Below are positions 1-4,406 of a stretch of DNA of 5,108 nt, in pieces. The stretch is from Candidatus Pacearchaeota archaeon. Its GTDB lineage: Archaea; Nanobdellota; Nanobdellia; Pacearchaeales; GW2011-AR1. The translations under genes and the position numbers were made by a program. Location of the stretch: assembly GCA_026395855.1 (NCBI GenBank), contig JAPLXX010000053.1:1-5108 (forward strand). The letters are read 5' to 3'. The stretch's first letter is position 1; each line of letters opens with the position of its first letter. The notes beneath the pieces are model-generated. The model did no database searches and had not been told where the DNA came from. It saw nothing but the letters and a program-made list of their open reading frames with translations.

Positions 1-2
1 TG

Positions 3-65
3 TTTAAAGTAATAAATGAAGAAAGAATATTCGCAAGACCCGAGTTTGTTTTGCAACCTGTTTGA
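3..65 (+). CDS. possible C-terminal end of an upstream plus-strand gene (partial)
   Basis: Frame 3 of the plus strand is open from the window edge to a TGA at 63-65 and reads as 20 residues ending in RPEFVLQPV. The other two plus frames stop within the first 12 bases. The peptide looks like an ordinary protein tail, and it would end 13 nt before the stop codon of the convergent minus-strand gene, in keeping with the dense packing seen elsewhere. Twenty codons are too few to identify a family, and an open stretch this short can occur by chance. Sequence left of the window would settle it. Confidence 0.35.
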   Translation, partial: FKVINEERIFARPEFVLQPV

Positions 66-78
66 AAAGAATAAAAAA
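61..78 (-). terminator. T-rich terminator of the minus-strand cysteine-cluster gene
   Basis: Directly after the TAA of the minus-strand gene, the minus strand reads TTTTTTATTCTTTTC. Archaeal RNA polymerase commonly terminates at runs of T without needing a hairpin, and none is visible here. The call rests on base composition and position only. Confidence 0.4.
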
Positions 79-501
79 TTATAAATCTGCAACTATATTT
101 TCTACACTACAATCAAAATTCAGGGGGTCTTTATCACTTCCTATTGCAGATGCCCTGTTAGTAAGACTTTGACCGATAGCAACCATTTCATCAACAACTT
201 TTCTTATATCTGCACCATTTAATTTTGTTGGTTCCCATGCCTCTTTTCTCGGATCAATAACTGTAATTCCAATCTGGCTGGCTACATGTTCCCTTAAATC
301 TCTTCTTTCTATTTCAACAGGACTTCCTTGAATAAGATAATTTGCAACTTGATATCCCATTGCAGATAAACATAAAAATCTTCCAGATTGTTTCCCAAGG
401 AGAGTGCATTCTCTGGCATATTTACACTGTGTGTTCGGCCTTCCTTCAATACCACAGGGATTAATTTCTCTAAGTGCTTGGCCAATATAATTTGTCATCA
501 T
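79..501 (-). CDS. hypothetical protein with a four-cysteine cluster
   Basis: I do not recognise this 140-residue protein. Its N-terminal third carries cysteines at about 16, 26, 32 and 44 (spacing C-x9-C-x5-C-x11-C), plus a lone Cys131. Four clustered cysteines could bind zinc or an iron-sulfur cluster, but no named motif fits. The middle (about 45-110) looks soluble and mixed alpha/beta, with a helix-like stretch around 96-118. There is no signal peptide or membrane segment. Two ATGs sit in tandem at 501 and 498. The TATA box centred near 523 fits a leaderless start best at 498, which would remove one Met. Arginine (about 10) outnumbers lysine (about 6), the opposite of every other protein here, which may reflect a different origin or nucleic-acid contact. 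The gene is divergent from trmY and is followed by a T-rich tract. That it is a real gene is well supported by its length, promoter and composition; its function is unknown. Confidence 0.75.
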   Translation of the reverse strand: MMTNYIGQALREINPCGIEGRPNTQCKYARECTLLGKQSGRFLCLSAMGYQVANYLIQGSPVEIERRDLREHVASQIGITVIDPRKEAWEPTKLNGADIRKVVDEMVAIGQSLTNRASAIGSDKDPLNFDCSVENIVADL

Positions 502-514
502 TTAATCTTGGCTG

Positions 515-529
515 TTTTATATTTAAACA
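515..529 (-). promoter_or_regulatory. TATA box for the minus-strand cysteine-cluster gene
   Basis: Read on the minus strand, the region gives GTTTAAATATAAAA, with the TTTAAATAT core at 519-527 centred at about 523. The tandem ATGs begin at 501 and 498, which is 22 and 25 nt downstream. Archaeal transcription starts roughly 25 nt after the TATA centre, so the transcript probably begins on or next to the start codon, giving a leaderless mRNA. Confidence 0.6.
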
Positions 530-531
530 TT

Positions 532-551
532 TAGATTATAGATAGATTATA
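532..551. repeat. tandem 9-bp repeat between divergent promoters
   Basis: TAGATTATA occurs at 532-540 and again at 543-551, separated by GA, an 11-bp period close to one helical turn. The pair sits between the TATA box of the minus-strand gene and that of trmY, where a regulator could contact both promoters from one DNA face. No known operator is matched, and low-complexity A+T-rich sequence produces such repeats readily. Confidence 0.45.
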
Positions 552-560
552 ATGTAATAA

Positions 561-568
561 ATATAAAA
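561..568 (+). promoter_or_regulatory. TATA box for trmY
   Basis: ATATAAAA is centred about 27 nt before the trmY ATG at 592. There is no Shine-Dalgarno sequence between them (the stretch is T-rich), so a leaderless transcript starting at the ATG is the natural reading. The box overlaps the left arm of a 7-bp inverted repeat. Confidence 0.6.
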
Positions 569-587
569 AGTCTGATTAATACTTTTT
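565..587. repeat. 7-bp inverted repeat over the trmY core promoter
   Basis: AAAAAGT at 565-571 and ACTTTTT at 581-587 are perfect reverse complements separated by 9 nt. The structure spans the end of the TATA box to 5 nt before the trmY start codon. If transcription starts at the ATG it would not be in the RNA, so it would act as a DNA site, if it acts at all. The arms are A/T-rich, so chance is a real alternative. Confidence 0.35.
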
Positions 588-591
588 ATTC

Positions 592-1173
592 ATGAGAACC
601 TTTGTATACTTTTCATCAAGCGCAAGAACCAGCGGAAATTTTGACATCAACAACCTGATGGATGCCGGCAGGCTTGATATTGCAATGCATGTTATAATAA
701 ATGCTTTTTTTCTTTCTCACAGCCTAAGAGATGATGTTGTTCTTCATCTGGTTTTCTACGGAATGCCAGATCCTCCAAAGCATATTGAAATCAGAGTGAC
801 CAAAGAAACAAGTTTAAGTAAAAAAAATGTTGCAGGTTTAATAAAAAAAATTCTTTACAAATACAAAGCAGGAAAGAAAATTGAAGCTATGCCAGGATGC
901 TTTGTGGAAAAAAAGAGCTTTTTGCATGTTATTGAAGAGCTTATTAAAGAAGATAATGAAATATTTATTCTGGACAAGGAAGGAAAAAATCTAAGAGATG
1001 CAAAGATAAGCAAAAACAGCGTTTTTGTTATAGGAGATCACAACGGGCTTCCTAAAAAAGAACTAAAAAGGCTAAAAAAAATCGCTCAGACTATATCTAT
1101 CGGCCCAAAAGTCTATTTCGCAAGTCAGGTAGTTAGTATATTAAACAACGAAATTGATTTAAGGGGCTTTTAG
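592..1173 (+). CDS. trmY: tRNA (pseudouridine(54)-N1)-methyltransferase TrmY
   Basis: This 193-residue protein matches archaeal TrmY (DUF358 family) along its whole length, and the family is usually about 190-210 residues. TrmY uses S-adenosylmethionine to methylate N1 of pseudouridine 54 in the T-loop of archaeal tRNA. The N-terminal half shows the family pattern of a beta-strand start (RTFVYFSSSART), then SGNFDINNLMDAGRLDIAMH at about 14-33, and SHSLRDDV at 42-49. The C-terminal half has the knotted SPOUT cofactor region: FVIGDHNGLP at about 145-154 and ISIGPKVYFASQ near 168-179, followed by a helix with NNEID. ATG 592 is chosen because the family begins exactly at MR-F-V and a TATA box lies about 27 nt upstream. 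The TAG stop overlaps the stop of the convergent minus-strand gene. Pus10, expected to make the substrate pseudouridine, is not in this window. Confidence 0.93.
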   Translation: MRTFVYFSSSARTSGNFDINNLMDAGRLDIAMHVIINAFFLSHSLRDDVVLHLVFYGMPDPPKHIEIRVTKETSLSKKNVAGLIKKILYKYKAGKKIEAMPGCFVEKKSFLHVIEELIKEDNEIFILDKEGKNLRDAKISKNSVFVIGDHNGLPKKELKRLKKIAQTISIGPKVYFASQVVSILNNEIDLRGF

Positions 1174-1310
1174 GTTCTAGCCTGAGAGCACTTTAATCTT
1201 TTGCTTATGACATATTCTATATCTTCTATAGCTACACCTAGGCGGTATAAGATAGATACCTCTTCCTTGATTTCTTCTGGTACATCTGCAAGAACCATTT
1301 TAGTTTCCAT
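1170..1310 (-). CDS. small hypothetical protein, convergent with trmY
   Basis: From ATG 1310 this reads as 46 residues, starting METKMVLADVPEEIKEEV and ending LKCSQART. It is mostly charged and helix-prone, with no membrane segment, and I know no family for it. The frame stays open upstream to a TTG at 1409, but residues encoded there look non-coding. I prefer 1310 because AGAAGTGA, the best Shine-Dalgarno-like sequence in the window, lies just before it. An alternative is the ATG pair at 1367/1364, giving about 65 residues. The TAA (1170-1172) overlaps the trmY TAG (1171-1173) on the opposite strand. The acidic/hydrophobic pattern reads as real protein, yet the short length keeps confidence moderate. 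A small regulator or antitoxin-like protein is conceivable but unsupported. Confidence 0.5.
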   Translation of the reverse strand: METKMVLADVPEEIKEEVSILYRLGVAIEDIEYVISKRLKCSQART

Positions 1311-1340
1311 ATTCACTTCTTTTTTGTGAGGGAAATGAAT

Positions 1341-1388
1341 GCAAACTGGCACGAGTTGCGACATCATGCCAGAGGTGAAAAGAGAGGT
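1341..1388. other. G+C-rich island with hairpin, possible structured RNA or leader
   Basis: In this 48-nt stretch 25 bases are G or C (about 52%), while the next 70 bases (1391-1460) have about 23%. It contains a perfect inverted repeat, CTGGCA at 1346-1351 and TGCCAG at 1367-1372, with a 15-nt loop. In A+T-rich archaeal genomes, local G+C excess between genes often marks structured RNA. A TATA-like AATATATTAAG on the minus strand (about 1397-1407) would start an RNA near 1376, placing the hairpin at the very 5' end of a leader for the small gene at 1170-1310. It may equally be coding, if that gene starts at 1367. Confidence 0.35.
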
Positions 1389-1417
1389 TGAAATTCTTAA
1401 TATATTCAAGAAAAGGG

Positions 1418-1426
1418 CTTATAAAT
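1418..1426 (+). promoter_or_regulatory. possible distal TATA box upstream of the 7TM gene
   Basis: CTTATAAAT is a good archaeal TATA match and would start RNA near 1448, giving a leader of about 60 nt before the ATG at 1508. A further TATA-like CATATATAG lies at 1453-1461. A closer box explains a leaderless start better, so this one may be an alternative promoter, one for a short RNA, or chance. Confidence 0.3.
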
Positions 1427-1476
1427 CACTTATGAACAGATTGTAAAGAAACCATATATAGACTGCGTCTTCATAA

Positions 1477-1502
1477 GCTTTTTAAATAGCTTGCTTTTTA
1501 AA
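1477..1502 (+). promoter_or_regulatory. proximal TATA box within a duplicated GCTTTTTAAA element
   Basis: GCTTTTTAAA occurs twice, at 1477-1486 and 1493-1502 (16-bp period). The first copy continues as TTTTTAAATA, centred about 24 nt before ATG 1508, the right distance for a leaderless transcript of the membrane-protein gene. The second copy lies too close to the start codon to serve as its TATA box. It could be a binding site that blocks the promoter, possibly for the winged-helix protein encoded in the same unit. Confidence 0.5.
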
Positions 1503-1507
1503 CCTTT

Positions 1508-2257
1508 ATGGTGAAAATAGTCCCAACGCCGGAATGGTTCATGGGCAAGGATGTAATGATAGAGGTTTTCAGCCTCATTGTCCTTATAATATTCGCAGTT
1601 ATTGCATACAGATATTACAAACTAAATAGGAACAGAGGAATTCTTTATCTTGGCTCTGGATTTGGATTAATTGCGTTGGCACAACTTGCGACCATCTTAA
1701 CAAAGCTGGTTCTTTATTATGATTTCGGACCAAGCGAGCAAATAGGGGAAGCTATAATGACAAGCCAGATTATGGGCTCTATTGATTTCTTTTATTATGC
1801 AGGATTTTTCTTTTATCATTTTCTTACTCTTTTAGGACTTTACATAATCTACAGGCTTCCAAGAGAGAAAAAATCTATTGGGGATTATGCCCTTATTCTG
1901 TATTTCATCCTTATCTCTACGTTTTTAAGCAAGGAATTTTTCTATCTCTTTTATCTGACAGCATTATTAATCCTTATTCTCATAGTTGAAAACTATGTGA
2001 GAATTTACAGAGAAAATCATTTTTTCAACACAAAGATTTTAATTGCAGCTTTCAGCATTCTTGCTTTCAGCCAGCTGATTTTCATCCTTTCAACAATCGA
2101 TGTATTATTTGTTCTCGGAAACATAATAGAATTAATAAGCTATACTATATTGCTGGCTTTAATTATCAGAATTTGGAAATATGGAAAAGAAAAGAAGCCG
2201 CATGGATATAATATCAGATATGCTGGCAATAGTGCAGGAAAAAAACGGCAGCATTAA
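1508..2257 (+). CDS. seven-helix membrane protein, partner of the winged-helix gene
   Basis: The 249-residue protein shows seven hydrophobic segments at about 17-35, 45-69, 93-116, 125-140, 143-161, 175-194 and 197-221. Basic loops (KLNRNR near 38-43, RLPREKK at 116-122, RIYREN near 165-170) and the basic tail all fall on one side. The positive-inside rule therefore gives N-terminus outside and C-terminus in the cytosol. The largest outside loop (about 70-92) contains two Glu and two Asp residues and no Lys or Arg. The N-terminus PTPEWFMGKDVMIEV resembles, from memory, an unnamed archaeal membrane family beginning PxWFxGxD; I cannot confirm this. No transport or enzyme motif is visible. The last 25 codons overlap the winged-helix gene in another frame, so the tail after about residue 232 may be a lineage-specific extension caused by loss of an earlier stop. 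A sensor or regulator role is inferred from context only. Confidence 0.8.
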   Translation: MVKIVPTPEWFMGKDVMIEVFSLIVLIIFAVIAYRYYKLNRNRGILYLGSGFGLIALAQLATILTKLVLYYDFGPSEQIGEAIMTSQIMGSIDFFYYAGFFFYHFLTLLGLYIIYRLPREKKSIGDYALILYFILISTFLSKEFFYLFYLTALLILILIVENYVRIYRENHFFNTKILIAAFSILAFSQLIFILSTIDVLFVLGNIIELISYTILLALIIRIWKYGKEKKPHGYNIRYAGNSAGKKRQH

Positions 2258-2453
2258 GCCGACACATCTGATGTATAAAGCTAATTTATCCCATAACCAG
2301 ATGAAATTATACTTGGAAGAGCTAATAGGGAAAAATCTGATAAAAAAAGAAGAAATCAAGACAGGAATTATGATAATGATAACAAAGCAAGGCAGGGAGT
2401 TTTTATTCAAATATAACCAGATGCGAGAGTTTGAAAAAACGTTTGGATTGTGA
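2181..2453 (+). CDS. archaeal winged-helix DNA-binding protein
   Basis: This 90-residue protein has the layout of small archaeal winged-helix regulators (HTH_45-like). Helix 1 is at about 7-20 (SRMDIISDMLAIV), followed by a helix-turn-helix at about 27-56 with the characteristic THLMYKANLSHNQMKLYL and a hydrophobic LIGKNLI turn. A wing follows at about 57-70 (KKEEIKTGIMIMITKQG), and a C-terminal helix at 71-86 may dimerise. Family members I recall begin with a basic (K/R)RSR segment before the first helix, so the start at 2181 is right although it lies 77 nt inside the membrane-protein gene. The later ATGs at 2202 and 2220 would cut into helix 1. No separate promoter or Shine-Dalgarno is evident, so translation is probably coupled to the upstream gene. 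It likely binds DNA, and the neighbouring promoter is a candidate target. The family is clear; the target is a guess. Confidence 0.82.
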   Translation: MEKKRSRMDIISDMLAIVQEKNGSIKPTHLMYKANLSHNQMKLYLEELIGKNLIKKEEIKTGIMIMITKQGREFLFKYNQMREFEKTFGL

Positions 2454-2463
2454 CCAGATAAAA

Positions 2464-2473
2464 CTTAATAAAT
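2464..2473 (+). promoter_or_regulatory. probable TATA box for the acylphosphatase-lysS operon
   Basis: CTTAATAAAT is centred about 33 nt before ATG 2502, which would give a leader of only a few nucleotides. The T-rich stretch that follows (2474-2491, CCTTTTCTATTCTCTTTTA type) could also end the upstream 7TM/winged-helix transcript. The match to a TATA consensus is weaker than for the other genes, and read-through from upstream is possible. Confidence 0.4.
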
Positions 2474-2501
2474 CCTTTTCTATTCTCTTTTAAGACTGAA
2501 A

Positions 2502-2777
2502 ATGAAAAAAGCTGTCAGAGTTTATGTTGAAGGAAGCGTCCAAGGAATTTTCTTCAGGGCATTTGTAAAAGAAAATGCAGAGCGCCATAATGTAAAGGGC
2601 TTTGTCAGAAATCTGGAAGACGGGAGGATTGAGATATTTCTGGAGGGAAACAATGATGACGTTGACAAGATGATAGAACTCTGCAAGACAGGGCCAAAAC
2701 ACTCGGATATTAGGAGGGTTGAGGTAAAAGAAGAAAAATTCCAAGATTTTAAAACCTTCAAGATATTACATATATAA
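2502..2777 (+). CDS. acyP: acylphosphatase
   Basis: The 91-residue protein is a full-length acylphosphatase, a small cytosolic enzyme that hydrolyses the carboxyl-phosphate bond of acyl phosphates. The phosphate-binding loop is GSVQGIFFR at 11-19, with Arg19 as the catalytic arginine. The second signature, GFVRNLEDGRIE at 33-44, supplies the catalytic Asn37. The conserved GP occurs at about 64-65. The alpha/beta-sandwich length (about 90 residues) is standard. ATG 2502 is preferred because the family starts with a few residues before the first strand (VRVYVEG). It is the first gene of a tight operon, and its TAA is separated from the lysS ATG by one base. The physiological substrate is not known for most acylphosphatases, and linkage to lysS does not by itself define one. 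Lysyl-adenylate is not an acyl phosphate of the usual type, so a direct proofreading role is speculative. Confidence 0.93.
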   Translation: MKKAVRVYVEGSVQGIFFRAFVKENAERHNVKGFVRNLEDGRIEIFLEGNNDDVDKMIELCKTGPKHSDIRRVEVKEEKFQDFKTFKILHI

Positions 2778-2778
2778 A

Positions 2779-4224
2779 ATGGGACGGGAAGAAGAGATAA
2801 TAAAAGAGCGTGAAAAAAAGCTTAGCGAGCTTAGAAAAGCAGGGGTAAATCCTTATCTTGCAAAATTTGATAAAAAGAATCTTGTAAAAGATTGCCTAAA
2901 TGCCAAGTTGAATGCCAAAGTTAAAACAGCAGGACGAATAATGACTAAAAGAGAAATAGGAAAAATAACTTTCTCTGACTTAATGGATTCCTCAGGAAAA
3001 ATCCAGCTGGTTTTCCAGGAAAAAGAAACACCTGAAAAAGATTTTGAATTTTTCACAAAATATATTGATGTGGGGGATATAATTGGTGTTGAAGGAAAAA
3101 TAATAAAGACAAAAACAGGGCAGCATTCTATTTTAGTAAAAAGCCTGAGCCTTTTGACAAAATCTATTCTTCCCCTGCCTGACAAATGGCATGGATTGCA
3201 GGACGAAGAAGAAAGATTAAGAAAAAGATATCTGGATATTTTAATGAATCCTGAAATAAAGGAAATATTCATAAAAAAAGCGAAATTTTGGAGCACTATA
3301 AGGAATTTCCTTTTGGAAAAGGGTTTTTTAGAAGTTGAAACACCTATTCTGGAAAATTGCGCTGGCGGAGCTTCTGCAACTCCGTTTAAAACACACCACA
3401 ATGCCCTTGATATTGATGTTTTTTTGAGAATCTCTATGGGAGAATTATGGCAGAAAAGATTAATGGTCGCCGGCTATGAAAAAACATTTGAAATCGGAAG
3501 GCAGTTCAGAAACGAAGGAATGGATATGGAACATCTGCAGGATTATTCCCAAATGGAATTTTATTGGGCATATGCAGATTATAACGACGGAATGAAGCTT
3601 GTTGAGGAAATGTACAAAAAAGTTGCAAAAGAAATTTTAGGAACCCTGAAATTTAAAACCCATGGCTATGAAATTGATTTGGGAAAAAAGTGGGAATTAT
3701 ATGATTATGAAGATGTTATCAAAAAATACACAAAAATAAATATTTATTCTGCAGCTGAAAAAGAAATCAAAAAAAAGATTGACGAACTAAAAATAAAATA
3801 TGACCCTAGACTTGATAAATGGAGATTAATAGATATTTTATGGAAATATTGCAGAAAAAAATTGTCTGGTCCTGGTTTTTTGATTAACCAGCCTGTTGAA
3901 GTCTCTCCTCTGGCAAAAAGAAATTCCAAAGACGAAAGAAAAGTTGAGCAATTTCAAATTATTATTGCGGGAACAGAACTTGGAAACGGCTATTCTGAAT
4001 TAAATGATCCTGTTGACCAGGAAAAAAGGTTTGAAAGGCAGACAGAGCTGAAGAAAAAAGGAGATACAGAGGCGCAGGAGCATGACAGGGAATATGTCGA
4101 GGCTTTAAAATACGGCATGCCGCCTGTATGCGGTTTCGGAATTTCTGAAAGATTGTTTTCCTATTTGATAGACAAACCAATAAGAGAATGTATAATCTTT
4201 CCTTTGATGAAGCCGGGGAAATAA
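2779..4224 (+). CDS. lysS: lysyl-tRNA synthetase, class II
   Basis: This 481-residue enzyme activates lysine with ATP and charges tRNA-Lys. An N-terminal helix (1-22) leads to the anticodon-binding OB fold at about 47-127. The linker WHGLQDEEERLRKRYLDIL follows at about 137-155. The catalytic domain then shows motif 1 (GFLEVETPIL, about 182-191), motif 2 (FEIGRQFRNEG, 237-247, followed by QMEFYWAYADY) and motif 3 (FGISERLF to FPLMKP, about 453-478). AGTELGNGYSELNDPVDQ at about 397-414 is the typical lysine-pocket region. Many archaea use the unrelated class I LysRS, so a class II enzyme is informative. Several signatures are unusual: RISMGELWQKRL where RIAPELYLKRL is common, HLQDYSQMEFY in place of H-PEFTxLE, and ISERL in place of GIDRL in motif 3. 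The key motif 3 arginine is kept. I recall similar variants in Patescibacteria. It follows the acylphosphatase gene by one base. Confidence 0.95.
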   Translation: MGREEEIIKEREKKLSELRKAGVNPYLAKFDKKNLVKDCLNAKLNAKVKTAGRIMTKREIGKITFSDLMDSSGKIQLVFQEKETPEKDFEFFTKYIDVGDIIGVEGKIIKTKTGQHSILVKSLSLLTKSILPLPDKWHGLQDEEERLRKRYLDILMNPEIKEIFIKKAKFWSTIRNFLLEKGFLEVETPILENCAGGASATPFKTHHNALDIDVFLRISMGELWQKRLMVAGYEKTFEIGRQFRNEGMDMEHLQDYSQMEFYWAYADYNDGMKLVEEMYKKVAKEILGTLKFKTHGYEIDLGKKWELYDYEDVIKKYTKINIYSAAEKEIKKKIDELKIKYDPRLDKWRLIDILWKYCRKKLSGPGFLINQPVEVSPLAKRNSKDERKVEQFQIIIAGTELGNGYSELNDPVDQEKRFERQTELKKKGDTEAQEHDREYVEALKYGMPPVCGFGISERLFSYLIDKPIRECIIFPLMKPGK

Positions 4225-4225
4225 A

Positions 4226-4402
4226 ATGTTAAATGCTGAATTTTTTGACATTTTTGGATGTATCGGCTTTTTAATTTTATTAATAGCAGGGATGTCGATA
4301 ATAAAAAAGGCTAAAACTCAAGCACTAATAATTATAATAATCAGTATAATTGGATTGATAGTTGATGGTTATATAGTTTTTACTAACTTTATATTAAAAT
4401 AA
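4226..4402 (+). CDS. 58-residue two-helix membrane protein
   Basis: A short open frame fills the space between lysS and the HD gene. It begins with ATG one base after the lysS TAA and ends with TAA four bases before the next ATG. Translation gives 58 residues beginning MLNAEFFDIFGCIGFLILLI, with hydrophobic segments at about 9-25 and 33-53 joined by a basic loop (KKAKTQ, 27-32). The positive-inside rule places the loop in the cytosol and both ends outside. The exact fit between its neighbours, the membrane-protein composition and the same TAAaATG junction found elsewhere in the operon make it very likely real. Its size makes it easy for gene callers to miss. I do not recognise a named family; it could be an accessory subunit for the membrane protein that starts at 4996. 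Confidence 0.78.
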   Translation: MLNAEFFDIFGCIGFLILLIAGMSIIKKAKTQALIIIIISIIGLIVDGYIVFTNFILK

Positions 4403-4406
4403 TACA

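Noticed and set aside
1331..1372. C/D box guide RNA in the intergenic region.
   Set aside because: The minus strand has ATGATGT, close to a C box, but no CTGA D box at a suitable distance and no clear C'/D' pair.
1335..1391. Plus-strand ORF of 18 codons preceded by a GAGGG-like sequence.
   Set aside because: It is too short, lies in the G+C-rich hairpin region opposite the upstream part of the minus-strand frame, and its His/Arg-rich composition is unlike the neighbours. The GAGGG match can be chance.
1311..1409. N-terminal extension of the minus-strand small gene back to a TTG at 1409.
   Set aside because: The start would be TTG with no ribosome binding site, and its bases overlap the likely TATA element. 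The encoded residues look non-coding, and ATG 1310 has a Shine-Dalgarno-like sequence.
1432..1446. Four-codon ORF (ATG to TAA) downstream of the distal TATA box, as a leader peptide.
   Set aside because: It starts upstream of the transcription start expected from that TATA box, and nothing else supports it.
2159..2410. Minus-strand open frame opposite the 7TM/winged-helix overlap.
   Set aside because: The plus-strand winged-helix gene accounts for this region, and the minus frame has no promoter or recognisable protein pattern.
2490..2761. Two minus-strand open frames opposite the acylphosphatase gene.
   Set aside because: The plus strand encodes a complete acylphosphatase with both catalytic signatures. 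The opposite frames are compositional shadows.
2853..3401. Long minus-strand open frame (182 codons) opposite lysS.
   Set aside because: It is a shadow of lysS. The Ser/Phe/Leu-rich composition is the mirror of a lysine-rich, A-rich gene, and lysS has full family motifs.
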